Assembly: GCF_013410655.1 (NCBI RefSeq)
Contig: NZ_JACCFP010000001.1
Coordinates: 2,689,501-2,753,500 of the forward strand
Direction of reading: 5' to 3'
Length of the DNA: 64,000 nucleotides
From: Nocardioides thalensis
GTDB lineage: Bacteria; Actinomycetota; Actinomycetes; Propionibacteriales; Nocardioidaceae
Shown piece by piece: positions 40,956 to 49,373 of this stretch (position 1 is the stretch's first letter; each line of letters begins with the position of its first letter). The translations under genes and the position numbers were made by a program. The notes beneath the pieces were generated by a model, which worked only from the letters and a program-made list of their open reading frames with translations, did no database searches and was not told where the DNA came from.

Positions 40956-41937
40956 GGCGCGTGGCCCCGACGTAGGGCATGTAGTGAAGGGGGCTGACGA
41001 CGACGCCGACGCCCGGGTTGGCCGCGTGCACGATGAGGCCGCTGCCGATGTACATGCCGACGTGGCTGATCGGGCTGTAGTAGAAGACCAGGTCGCCCGG
41101 CTGGAGGTCGCTCTCCGCGACGTGGGTGCCATAGCCGTACTGCGCGCTGGACGAGTGCGGGAGCGAGACGCCGGCCTGCGCCCACGCCATCATCGTCAGA
41201 CCCGAGCAGTCGAACGCGTCGGGACCGGCGGCGCCCCACACGTAGGAGTCACCCCGCTGCGCCATCGCGTACTCGATCGCGGCCTTGGCGCGGCCCGACG
41301 CCGGCACGTCGGACGGGAGTCGACCGTCGTCGCGCGACAGGAGCGCCTCCCGCTCCTCGGCCTCGAGCTCGTCGAGGAGGGCCTCGGCCTCGGCGGCCTT
41401 GGCGTCGATCTCCTTCTTCTCCTCCGCGAGCTGCTCCTCGAGGTCCGCGATCTGGTCGCGGCGCCGCTCGGTCTCCTCGCGCCGGATCGTGTAGGCCTTG
41501 AGCTCGTCGTTGTAGTCGGCGAGCAGCGCGTCCTGGAGGTCGTTGACCGTCGACATGGTCGTGAGCTCGTTCATGAACGCGCCGGAGTCGGCGCCGAGCA
41601 GGTCACCGGCGGCACCGAGGTCGTTGCCCTGGTAGGTCTGGAGGACGGCGTCGCGGACGTCGGAGCGCACGCTGGCCAGCCGGTCACCCTGCCGGGCCTC
41701 GTCGGACTCCAGCGACTCGAGCTCGTCGGTGAGCTCCGCGAGCTCCAGCTTGGCGTCGTTGTAGCGCTCGGAGGCCTGCTCTGCCTCGTGGTAGAGGCGG
41801 TCGACACGGTCGCGGACGGCATCGATGTCGGGCTCGGCCTGCGCGGACCCGGGGATGCTGAGCATCAACCCTGCGGTCGCGGTAGCGACGATTCCGGCGA
41901 GAGCGGTCGTGATGGGTGTACGGCCGTTCTTCAGCAC
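40948..41937 (-). CDS. Coiled-coil NlpC/P60 peptidoglycan hydrolase
   Basis: The 329-residue protein has a signal peptide (to about residue 34, SIPGSAQA), an RipA/PcsB-like coiled coil (about 37-205, rich in Glu/Lys/Arg heptads) and an NlpC/P60 domain at about 215-329. The catalytic cysteine is in FDCSGLTMMAWAQAGVSLPHSS, the histidine in ISHVGMYIGSGLIVHAAN. It should cut D-Glu-mDAP peptide bonds in the cell wall, with the coiled coil holding the enzyme inhibited. The GTG at 41937 is chosen because upstream codons lie in the riboswitch. Expression is likely controlled by c-di-AMP. Confidence 0.93.
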   Translation of the reverse strand: MLKNGRTPITTALAGIVATATAGLMLSIPGSAQAEPDIDAVRDRVDRLYHEAEQASERYNDAKLELAELTDELESLESDEARQGDRLASVRSDVRDAVLQTYQGNDLGAAGDLLGADSGAFMNELTTMSTVNDLQDALLADYNDELKAYTIRREETERRRDQIADLEEQLAEEKKEIDAKAAEAEALLDELEAEEREALLSRDDGRLPSDVPASGRAKAAIEYAMAQRGDSYVWGAAGPDAFDCSGLTMMAWAQAGVSLPHSSSAQYGYGTHVAESDLQPGDLVFYYSPISHVGMYIGSGLIVHAANPGVGVVVSPLHYMPYVGATRPG

Positions 41938-41962
41938 GTGCTGGCGGTCCCCTCGTGGTGTC

Positions 41963-42134
41963 GTACGCCTACCGGGTGAGCTGACGGGTTCGGGCACGAC
42001 ATTTGCCCTACCCGTGCTCCTCGCACGACCCCACCTGGTGACGGGGAGGTGCGCCTTGCACGGGATTCACCCCAGGAAGAGTGGTTCCCCGGCTCCGGGA
42101 CCGCGGGCGGTCCCGGACTCAGCGCGGCGTCCGC
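41963..42134 (-). ncRNA. c-di-AMP (ydaO/yuaA-type) riboswitch before the NlpC/P60 gene
   Basis: The minus-strand leader carries the two conserved blocks of this riboswitch: CGGGGAACCA...CCTGGGGTGAATCCCGTGC (about 42055-42095) and CCGAACCCGTCAGCTCACC...GGTAGGCGT (about 41965-41993). A terminal stem pairs GGACGCC (about 42126-42132) with GGCGTAC (about 41963-41970). In other actinobacteria this class precedes rpf and NlpC/P60 cell-wall genes and switches expression off as c-di-AMP rises. It ends about 25 nt before the start codon, so control may be at transcription or translation. Confidence 0.92.
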
Positions 42135-42263
42135 GCGGGCCGGTCGACCCACTTCCACGGACACCTGAGGGAGCACACTAGTCCCGTTGCCGGGGGCCAC
42201 CAAACCCTCCCTGGCGTGTTCGGGCCCAAAGTCCTGAGTCTCCGGTCACACCAGCCCCAGGAG

Positions 42264-42470
42264 TCACGCAGACTCGACCGTCGGCCCGTCGACCGGCCGG
42301 ACCAGTCGGAGCGGCGGGACGAGCCCCTCTCCGGCCAGCACGTCGAGGGCGCGCAGCTCGTCGTCGTCGATGGTCAGCTCCGGAGGCGGTCCCAGCAGCA
42401 CGGTGACCACGCAGTCGTGGCACGCCAGGCCGCGCACCACGCAGGTGTCGCAGTCGATGCTCGTCGTCAT
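42264..42470 (-). CDS. Small cysteine-rich conserved protein
   Basis: The 68-residue product begins MTTSIDCDTCVVRGLACHDC, giving a C-x2-C ... C-x2-C cluster (residues 7, 10, 17, 20) suited to one zinc ion, then a short acidic stretch LTIDDDELRALDVLAGEGLVPPLRLV. Proteins with this opening are widespread in actinobacteria near exonuclease or NlpC genes, to my recollection, but have no known role. CACTCT 6 nt before the ATG suggests a leaderless start. It is in the same direction as the riboswitch-NlpC gene; the 129 bp between (42135-42263) probably contain that gene's promoter. Confidence 0.72.
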   Translation of the reverse strand: MTTSIDCDTCVVRGLACHDCVVTVLLGPPPELTIDDDELRALDVLAGEGLVPPLRLVRPVDGPTVESA

Positions 42471-42476
42471 GGGACG

Positions 42477-42482
42477 AGAGTG
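42477..42482 (-). promoter_or_regulatory. -10 box of a possible leaderless promoter for the cysteine-rich protein
   Basis: CACTCT on the minus strand stands 6 nt before the ATG at 42470. It is weaker than the TANNNT boxes elsewhere in the window. Confidence 0.35.
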
Positions 42483-42504
42483 ACGAGGGGGACCGACAGA
42501 AAGG

Positions 42505-42735
42505 TCAGGCGTCGGTCCGGGCCACCAGTTCGATCGCGTCGTCGCGGCCGCACCAGCGGCACTTGACCGACTCGACGCTCTCCCCGAGCACGTCGGTCTG
42601 CTCGACCTGGTGCTCGCCGGCGAGGTCGAAGTGCCAATACTCCGTCGTACGACGGCTGCGGGTGACGTCGAACCGGGTCAGGTTGCCGCAGCCGGCGCAA
42701 CGCCAGCGCTGGGTCGCGTCAGGGAGTGGAGCCAC
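42505..42735 (-). CDS. Small zinc-ribbon protein
   Basis: This 76-residue protein has two metal-binding knuckles, WRCAGCGNLTRFD (residues 11-23) and VKCRWCGRDDAIELV (about 57-71), with a central region RRTTEYWHFDLAGEHQVEQTDVLGE. The fold is a zinc ribbon of unknown partner. TAGAAT 6 nt before the GTG at 42735 marks a leaderless promoter divergent from the exonuclease gene. The 64-bp shared control region suggests joint control, but no common function is evident. Confidence 0.72.
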   Translation of the reverse strand: MAPLPDATQRWRCAGCGNLTRFDVTRSRRTTEYWHFDLAGEHQVEQTDVLGESVESVKCRWCGRDDAIELVARTDA

Positions 42736-42741
42736 GTGCGG

Positions 42742-42747
42742 ATTCTA
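42742..42747 (-). promoter_or_regulatory. -10 box of a leaderless promoter for the zinc-ribbon gene
   Basis: TAGAAT on the minus strand is followed by 6 nt and the GTG at 42735. It faces the exonuclease promoter at 42787-42792. Confidence 0.6.
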
Positions 42748-42786
42748 GGGGCGGCGTGCCGTCGCAATTGTGTCGGGGGCCCGACC

Positions 42787-42792
42787 TAGCGT
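42787..42792 (+). promoter_or_regulatory. -10 box of a leaderless promoter for the exonuclease/GIY-YIG gene
   Basis: TAGCGT is followed by 7 nt and the ATG at 42800. Confidence 0.55.
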
Positions 42793-42799
42793 CACGACC

Positions 42800-44491
42800 A
42801 TGACCACCGCGCCGGCGACCTGGGAGGAGCAGCGGAGCTTCGACGAGATCGGCCGCCCGCTCCGCGACGTGACGTTCTGCGTGGTCGACCTGGAGACCAC
42901 CGGCGGCTCGCCCGGCGGCGGCGACATGATCACCGAGATCGGCGCCGTGAAGGTCCGTGGTGGCGAGGTCCTCGGCGAGTTCCAGACCCTGGTCAACCCG
43001 CACACATCGATCCCGCCGTTCATCGCGGTGCTGACGGGCATCACCAACGGCATGGTCGCCGAGGCTCCGGCCATCGAGTCGGCGCTCCCGGCCTTCCTCG
43101 AGTTCGCGGCGGGCTCGGTGCTGGTCGCCCACAACGCGCGTTTCGACGTCGGGTTCCTGCGCCACTTCGCCGATCGCCAGGGCATCCCCTGGCCCGACTT
43201 CGAGGTGCTCGACACGGTCAAGATCGCCCGCCGCGTCGTCACCCGTGACGAGTCGCCCAACCACAAGCTCGAGTCGCTTGCGCGCGTATTCCGGGCAGGC
43301 ACAACGCCCAACCACCGGGCGCTCGCCGACGCGCGAGCGACGGTCGACGTGCTGCACGGGATGATCGAGCGGCTCGGCGGCCTCGGCGTGCACACGTTGG
43401 AGGAGCTCCAGACCTACTCCGCGAAGGTCCACGCCGCCCAGCGCCGCAAGCGTCACCTCGCCGACCGGCTCCCCCACGCCCCGGGCGTCTACCTGTTCTG
43501 CGACGAGGGGTCTCGCGTCCTCTACGTCGGCACCTCCCGCGACCTTCGTCGGCGCGTCCGTTCCTACTTCACGGCCTCCGAGACCCGCTCCCGCATCGGC
43601 GAGATGGTGCGGATCGCGACCTCCGTCACCGGCATCGAGTGCTCGACCGCGCTCGAGGCCGAGGTGCGGGAGCTCCGGCTGATCGCCGAGCACAAGCCGG
43701 CCTACAACCGCCGCTCGAAGTACCCCGAGAAGGTCACCTTCCTGAAGCTCACCCGCGAGCCGTGGCCGAGGTTGTCCCTGGTCAAGCGGGTCCTCGACGA
43801 CGACGCCGACTACCTCGGGCCGTTCTCGTCACGCTCGGCGGCGGAGAGCTGCCTGGCCGCTCTCCACGAGGTGTTCCCCATCCGGCAGTGCAACGACCGG
43901 TTCGGCAAGCAACCGTCGCGCTCGGCGTGCGTGCTCGCCGAGATGGGGCGCTGCCTCTCCCCCTGCGACGGCACCACCGATGCCGACACCTACGCGGCGG
44001 TCGTGCGCCAGCTCCGCGACGCGCTGCTGCGTGATCCCGACGACGTCGTCGAGCTCGTCAACGCCAAGATGGCCGCCCTTGCTGAGAGCGAGCGGTTCGA
44101 GGAGGCCGGCGTCCACCGCGACCGGCTCGCTTCGTTCGTGCGTGCGGCGGCGCGCTCACAACGGCTCACCTCGCTCACCCGCTGTCCCGAGGTCGTCGCC
44201 GCGTTGCGCGAGGACGACGGGCGTTGGACCGTCCACGTCGTCCGCTACGGGCGACTGGCCGCGGCGGGCGTGATCCCGGCCGGCGCCGACGCCCTTGCCT
44301 ACGTCGACCAGCTGCGCGCCGGCGCCGAGACGGTGCTGCCGGCGATCGGGCCACTCCCCGCGGCGACCGCCGAGGAGTCCGAGCGCATCCTGCGGTGGCT
44401 CGAGCGTCCCGGCGTCCGCCTCATCGACATCGACGGCGAGTGGACCTGCCCGGTGGCCGGCGCCGGCCGCGAGGTCGCGCGGTTCGGCTGA
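42800..44491 (+). CDS. DEDD exonuclease-GIY-YIG nuclease fusion (DnaQ-like plus UvrC/Cho-like)
   Basis: The 563-residue protein starts with a DnaQ-type 3'-5' exonuclease: VVDLETTGGSPGGGDMITEIGAV (residues 28-50, D-x-E), VAHNARFDVGFL (D), and PNHRALADARATVDVL (final H-x4-D). A linker leads to a GIY-YIG nuclease (about 220-310): APGVYLFCDEGSRVLYVGTSRDLRRRVRSYF and the later E-LRLIAEHKPAYNRR, then cysteine-containing and helical UvrC/UvrB-contact-like regions. Mycobacterial relatives with this build act in alternative nucleotide-excision repair. The leaderless -10 box fixes the ATG at 42800. Confidence 0.92.
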   Translation: MTTAPATWEEQRSFDEIGRPLRDVTFCVVDLETTGGSPGGGDMITEIGAVKVRGGEVLGEFQTLVNPHTSIPPFIAVLTGITNGMVAEAPAIESALPAFLEFAAGSVLVAHNARFDVGFLRHFADRQGIPWPDFEVLDTVKIARRVVTRDESPNHKLESLARVFRAGTTPNHRALADARATVDVLHGMIERLGGLGVHTLEELQTYSAKVHAAQRRKRHLADRLPHAPGVYLFCDEGSRVLYVGTSRDLRRRVRSYFTASETRSRIGEMVRIATSVTGIECSTALEAEVRELRLIAEHKPAYNRRSKYPEKVTFLKLTREPWPRLSLVKRVLDDDADYLGPFSSRSAAESCLAALHEVFPIRQCNDRFGKQPSRSACVLAEMGRCLSPCDGTTDADTYAAVVRQLRDALLRDPDDVVELVNAKMAALAESERFEEAGVHRDRLASFVRAAARSQRLTSLTRCPEVVAALREDDGRWTVHVVRYGRLAAAGVIPAGADALAYVDQLRAGAETVLPAIGPLPAATAEESERILRWLERPGVRLIDIDGEWTCPVAGAGREVARFG

Positions 44492-44624
44492 GGCGTTCCC
44501 CCGAACGGCTGGTCTGCATAGCCCGATCGGGTCATTTGGCCCCTCAAACGCTGACGCTCGTCGCCCCAGTACGTAGCGTCCCCGGCGGCGGCGTAGGGAG
44601 CGCCCGCCGAGGGAGCGGGGACAC

Positions 44625-47600
44625 GTGCACAGGGACATCGGGTTCACTCGGGCCGTCACGACGCTGGCGACCATCGTCGCCGCGGCGCTCGTCGGAACCC
44701 TCCTGACTGCCGGGTTCGGTCCGGTGCCCCCTGCACGCGCCGTGCCCGTCAGTCCGGTCGTGGTCGGCCCGTCGGCCGGGGAGTCGATCGCCGACACGCC
44801 CCACCTGAGGTGGGAGCGGCTTGCCGGTGCGACGTCCTACGACGTCCAGCTGTCGACCTCGGACACTTTCACCACGACCCTGCTCTCCCAGATGACGACG
44901 AACGTCACGCATGTGCCGACGGCAGCCCTCCCGGCCGGGACGCTCTACTGGCGGGTCCGGGCCCGGGACGCGTCCGGGGTCGGCGAATGGAGTGCCGTTG
45001 CCAGGTTCGAGCACGTGCCCGTGGGTGCTCCGGCGCTCACGGCGCCAGCGAATGGGGACAGGGTCCAGCAGCCAGACAAGCTGCCCACGCTGCAGTGGGA
45101 ATCCGTCGCCGGCGCGATCGAGTACGAGCTGCGGGTCGGGGCGGCCGTCGACGTCGACGGCCGGTTCACCCTGATCAAGCCGAAGGGCACGTCGCACCTC
45201 TTCGCTCCTACGGCGGCGGGTGTCCACCAGTGGAAGGTGCGCGCCCGCTTGGGCACGGGAGTCTTCACGGACTGGAGCGAGACCCGGACTTTCCTCGCCG
45301 CGGGTCCTGCGACGGTCACGACCGGCATGCCGAACGCGGTGAACCCGGCGGTCGAGGACCTCGTGCTGGACTGGGAGCCCGTCGGCGGCGCTGTCACCTA
45401 CGAGCTGCAGATCTATACCGACAAGGACGAGTACGGCGAGCCGACGGTCACACCCACGACCGTGACGGGGATCACCGGGACCCGCTACGCGCCACCCACG
45501 ACACTGGACGACCGGCAGTACTACTGGCGCGTCCGCGCGGTGGACACCTATGGCGTCAAGTCCGCGTGGCCAGAGCGCCCCTTCGTCGTGACGCGTCGTT
45601 GGAGCGAGCAGCCGGAACCCGTGCACCCGGCGGACGAGGAGCGGGTCACCTCGACGGCTCCGTTCTACTTCCAGTGGAAGCCCGCTCGTCTCGCCAGTCG
45701 CTACCGCCTGCAGCTGTCGAGCGACCCGACCTGGACCAACCCGCAAGAGATCTACAGCTGCCACACGGTCCACACGACCTACATCCCGAAGACGCGCGAC
45801 CTCAGCCAGTGCTGGCCCACGCCCGGTCAGACTTGGTGGTGGCGCGTCCAGGGCATCGACGGCACGAGCGTCACGTCCGACCCCGTTACCGACCTGATCG
45901 GCGCCAGGGTCCACCAGTTCACCTACGAGACCTGGACCACCGAGGCGTCCGGCCTCGCCCCCGCCGACGGCTTCACCGGTCCCGTGCCCACCCTGTCCTG
46001 GGACGCGGTCGCCGGTGCCTCGAGCTACGAGGTGTCGATCTGGCGGACCGACACTGGTGCCTCCGTGGCGACGGACGCTACCTCGGCGACCTCCTACACG
46101 CCGCGGACCAACCTGATCCCGGACGTCGACACACCGGTCACTTACCGCTGGCAGGTCGTCCCCATCGCCAGCAGCGGAGCCAAGGGCAACGGCCTGATCC
46201 CGACCAGCCAGCCGACCTTCACCGTCACCGAGACCGGCGGAGGCACTGCGGCGACCCCGGACGCCCGACCGACGCCCTCGGGCCATCGCTTCCCGACCCT
46301 GTCGTGGGAGCCGCTGCCCGTTCCAGTTGCGCCCGACGGCAGGACCACGCCACCGACGTACTCCTTGTGGGCGCGCAAGAAGGGCGACACGACGTGGGCC
46401 AAGGTCGCCGAGACCGTGCAGCCGCGGATCGAGGACCAAACCGCCACGCGGCTGGTCCAGCAGGAATACGAATGGTTCGTCCAGGCCGTCACCTCCAGCG
46501 GGAGCGTCAATGGGGCACCGGGATCCTTCTCGGTGACCCCGCTGGACCCGGTCTCTGGACACCTCGTCGCGCTGTCGGGCGGCGACGCCATCGATGGCGA
46601 GGACGGAAGGACATGCTCCGACACCCTGTGCTCGGTCATCCCGGAGACACCGGTTCTTAGGTGGTCGTCGGTCCCCGACGCGGGTGGCTACTACGTCTAC
46701 CTGAGCCACAACGCAAGGCTGAACCCCCTCGCGACCGGTTGTCCCTCCGAGTGCCGAACCTGGGTCGAGGGGACGATCTACCGCCCTGACGTCGCGCTCC
46801 CCGACGACCAGACGAACGAGGACGGCTACCACTGGCACGTGCAGCCGTGCACCGACCGCAACCACTGCAACCCGCTTGCCTACGCCGGCCACCGGTTCCA
46901 GAAGCGGAGCAACCCGGTGCTGGTGGCTCCCAGCACCGTCGAGCCCGTCCCCACCTCCTGCCCCACCACCTCCGGGACGGGACCGGTGCCCGACATCGGG
47001 GACGACGTCACCCTCTGTTGGCGGGACTATCAGGAGTCCCACGCCTCCGCCAATGTCACCGGCACGGACATTCCCCTCGCTGCCGCCACGATCGAGGCGC
47101 GTACCTACCGCGTGGTGGTGGCGACCGACGAGGCGTTCACGACGATCGTCGACACCATCGACGTCGACCAGCGACAGTTCACCTCCTTCGACACGACGTA
47201 CGTCGACGGCCCGCTCTGGTGGAAGGTTCGCGCGATCGACGGGACCGGCAACCTCCTCCCTTGGAGCCGGCCGCAGCCGATGGTCAAGCGGTCCCCCGCA
47301 CCTGAGCTCGGCTCGGACGCCGTGCCCGCGAACCTGGGGACATCAGACGGCGTGCGGTTCAGCTGGGCGCCCATGCCGTTCGCCGCGTCGTACGAGATCG
47401 AGATTCACCGCAACGACGACCGCTCCGAGAACACCGCGAACCGGGTGCCGAGCAACGAGCTGCTCGTCACCCGGCAGCCGACGCTGACTCTGCCCGCCCC
47501 TCTGGCCGCCACGAGACCGGGCATCGCAGCCGACGACTACGTATGGCGAGTACGCCGGATCGACGCCTCGGGCCACCGTGGTCCGTGGTCGGCTGGCTGG

Positions 47601-49070
47601 AGGGCCTTCGACGTCCACGGGACCCTGACACAGCCCGACGGCTGCGCCGGCACCCGCGAGGTCCCGCCGAACGGAGCCGTCTTCAGCTGGTCGGCAACCG
47701 GCGCACAGGTGAAGCCGACGGCCTACCGCTTCCAGCAACGGAGTGCCGCTGGCACGATCACTGAGACGAAGACCGTTGCCACCGCCTGGGCCCCGACGGA
47801 GGCCCTTGCCGAGGGCACCTGGCAGTGGCGGGCCATCGCGCTGGACGCCAACGACAGGCCGATGGCGGATCCTGGCGTGGCCCCGTGGTGCAGCGTGCAT
47901 GTGTGGGGCAAGCCGCACGCCGACGGCACGGGCGACGACGGGGACGGCATCCAACCGCTCATCCACGGCTCCGGCAAGGTCGGGACTGTGCTCACGTCGA
48001 CGCGACCCGACTGGCAGCCGGCCGAGATCGTCGACGAGGGCCAGGAAACCTGGCAATGGCTGCGCGACGGCATCCCGATCGTCGGCGCGACTGGCACGAC
48101 GTACCAGGTCACGGCCGCTGACGTCCGCAAGCCGATCAGCCTCCGGGTGACGCTGGTAGTCCCTGGCTACGGGAACGGAGTGACCACGAGCAACGTGATC
48201 GTGGGTGTAACCGGCGACGCACCCACTTCGACGGTCCTCCCCGGGATCGAGGGAACGGGCAAGGTCGGCACCGACCTCACACTCGCCACCCCAGGTGAAT
48301 GGACGCCCGCAGGCGGCACGGTGACCTACCAGTGGTACCGCGGGACGACCATGATCCACGGCGAGACGACCGGGTCCTACCGGGTCCGACCTGAAGACGT
48401 GGACCAACAGGTCCGGCTCGCGGTCACCTACGCCGTGGCCGGCCACGCGAGCAGCACGGTCGAGAGCAACGCGATCACCGGCGCCGCCGGTGAACAGCTC
48501 GAGCCGATGTCGCGTCCAGTGATCACCGGGATCGCCGCCTACGGCAGTCTGCTGTACGCGGCACCGGGCACCTGGCCGCAGACGCCGAGGTACACCTACG
48601 AGTGGCTGCGGGGCGGCGTGCCGATCCCAGGCGCGACGCAGGCCGTGTATCAAGTGCAGGCGGCAGACGCCGGCCGTTCGGTGTCCGTGAGGGTCACTGC
48701 GACGGAGGACGGCTACGCCCCCGGTGTGGCGACGAGCCCCGCCGTCTCCGTCCCGCGCCTGGCCTCGACCGTCGCCATGTCCGTCTCGTCGACGACGGTC
48801 CGGCGACGCTCGCCTCTGATCGTGGGAATCGCCGTGTCGGTGCCCGGCATGCCCTCGCCGGCCGGCAAGGTTGCCGTCGTGGCGAAGCTCCCCAGCGGAC
48901 AGACGAAGACGCTGACGACCGTCTCGCTACCGGCAACCGGCAACGGCACGAAGTCCGTCAAGGTGAGGCTCGCGAGCGTCGGACGGAACCGCCTGCGGGT
49001 CGCCTATCAGGGCACGGCTCAGATCAACGCCGCGAACTCCCCATGGACCACGGTGACCGTCCGCCGTTGA
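44625..49070 (+). CDS. Giant secreted repeat protein with FN3-like and A1A2-type modules
   Basis: The 1481-residue protein has a signal peptide (residues 1-39, ending PPARAVPVS). Residues about 45-1115 hold roughly nine to ten FN3-like units, each with a W-x5-6-GA-xx-Y-x-(V/L)-Q start and an end motif such as YWRVRARD, YYWRVRAVD, WWWRVQGID, WWKVRAID or YVWRVRRID. Residues about 1120-1375 hold three A1A2-like units (TWQWLRDGIPIVGATGTTYQV, VTYQWYRGTTMIHGETTGSY, YTYEWLRGGVPIPGATQAVY), and the last 100 residues form an Ig-like domain. No LPXTG, membrane helix or S-layer motif is visible, so it is probably released or held non-covalently. GGGAG precedes the GTG. Confidence 0.88.
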   Translation: MHRDIGFTRAVTTLATIVAAALVGTLLTAGFGPVPPARAVPVSPVVVGPSAGESIADTPHLRWERLAGATSYDVQLSTSDTFTTTLLSQMTTNVTHVPTAALPAGTLYWRVRARDASGVGEWSAVARFEHVPVGAPALTAPANGDRVQQPDKLPTLQWESVAGAIEYELRVGAAVDVDGRFTLIKPKGTSHLFAPTAAGVHQWKVRARLGTGVFTDWSETRTFLAAGPATVTTGMPNAVNPAVEDLVLDWEPVGGAVTYELQIYTDKDEYGEPTVTPTTVTGITGTRYAPPTTLDDRQYYWRVRAVDTYGVKSAWPERPFVVTRRWSEQPEPVHPADEERVTSTAPFYFQWKPARLASRYRLQLSSDPTWTNPQEIYSCHTVHTTYIPKTRDLSQCWPTPGQTWWWRVQGIDGTSVTSDPVTDLIGARVHQFTYETWTTEASGLAPADGFTGPVPTLSWDAVAGASSYEVSIWRTDTGASVATDATSATSYTPRTNLIPDVDTPVTYRWQVVPIASSGAKGNGLIPTSQPTFTVTETGGGTAATPDARPTPSGHRFPTLSWEPLPVPVAPDGRTTPPTYSLWARKKGDTTWAKVAETVQPRIEDQTATRLVQQEYEWFVQAVTSSGSVNGAPGSFSVTPLDPVSGHLVALSGGDAIDGEDGRTCSDTLCSVIPETPVLRWSSVPDAGGYYVYLSHNARLNPLATGCPSECRTWVEGTIYRPDVALPDDQTNEDGYHWHVQPCTDRNHCNPLAYAGHRFQKRSNPVLVAPSTVEPVPTSCPTTSGTGPVPDIGDDVTLCWRDYQESHASANVTGTDIPLAAATIEARTYRVVVATDEAFTTIVDTIDVDQRQFTSFDTTYVDGPLWWKVRAIDGTGNLLPWSRPQPMVKRSPAPELGSDAVPANLGTSDGVRFSWAPMPFAASYEIEIHRNDDRSENTANRVPSNELLVTRQPTLTLPAPLAATRPGIAADDYVWRVRRIDASGHRGPWSAGWRAFDVHGTLTQPDGCAGTREVPPNGAVFSWSATGAQVKPTAYRFQQRSAAGTITETKTVATAWAPTEALAEGTWQWRAIALDANDRPMADPGVAPWCSVHVWGKPHADGTGDDGDGIQPLIHGSGKVGTVLTSTRPDWQPAEIVDEGQETWQWLRDGIPIVGATGTTYQVTAADVRKPISLRVTLVVPGYGNGVTTSNVIVGVTGDAPTSTVLPGIEGTGKVGTDLTLATPGEWTPAGGTVTYQWYRGTTMIHGETTGSYRVRPEDVDQQVRLAVTYAVAGHASSTVESNAITGAAGEQLEPMSRPVITGIAAYGSLLYAAPGTWPQTPRYTYEWLRGGVPIPGATQAVYQVQAADAGRSVSVRVTATEDGYAPGVATSPAVSVPRLASTVAMSVSSTTVRRRSPLIVGIAVSVPGMPSPAGKVAVVAKLPSGQTKTLTTVSLPATGNGTKSVKVRLASVGRNRLRVAYQGTAQINAANSPWTTVTVRR

Positions 49071-49074
49071 GTCC

Positions 49075-49080
49075 TAGAGT
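49075..49080 (+). promoter_or_regulatory. -10 box of a leaderless promoter for the AsnC-like gene
   Basis: TAGAGT is followed by exactly 6 nt and the ATG at 49087; the box lies 4 bp after the stop of the giant repeat protein. Confidence 0.6.
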
Positions 49081-49086
49081 GGCGCC

Positions 49087-49365
49087 ATGATCACCGCCAT
49101 CGTGTTCGTGCAGGCCGAGACCGCCCGGATCCCCGAGGTCGCCGAGGCGATCGCCGCCCTCGACGGCGTCAGCGAGGTCTATTCGGTGACCGGCAGCATC
49201 GACCTGGTTGCCCTGATCCGCGTCAAGCGCCACGAGGAGATCGCCACGGTCGTCGCCGACCAGCTCAACAAGGTGCCGGGCGTGGTCGACACGGAGACGC
49301 ACATCGCCTACCGGGCGTACTCCCGCCACGACCTCGAGACCGCGTTCTCCCTCGGGCTCGACTGA
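49087..49365 (+). CDS. Stand-alone Lrp/AsnC ligand-binding (RAM) domain
   Basis: The 92-residue protein is a complete RAM domain: ITAIVFVQAETARIPEVAEAIAALDGVSEVYSVTGSIDLVALIRVKRHEEIATVVADQLNKVPGVVDTETHIAYRAYS. There is no DNA-binding helix-turn-helix, so it is a stand-alone RAM protein that may oligomerise with full Lrp proteins or bind amino acids on its own. Its stop lies 8 bp before the YgjV-like GTG, so the two are probably co-transcribed. The converging trpD gene hints at an amino-acid link, which is inference. Confidence 0.9.
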   Translation: MITAIVFVQAETARIPEVAEAIAALDGVSEVYSVTGSIDLVALIRVKRHEEIATVVADQLNKVPGVVDTETHIAYRAYSRHDLETAFSLGLD

Positions 49366-49373
49366 GGTCGCGG

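Noticed and set aside
7161..44531. The palindrome CCCGATCGGG before the cupredoxin gene (7161-7170) and before the giant FN3 protein (44522-44531)
   Set aside because: The first copy is part of a hairpin after DAHP synthase and the second lies in an otherwise unrelated context; a 10-bp palindrome of this composition is expected by chance in this genome.
44492..44624. The 133-bp gap before the giant protein as a riboswitch or small RNA
   Set aside because: GGGTCATTTGGCCCC is a short inverted sequence, but no conserved RNA motif I know is present.
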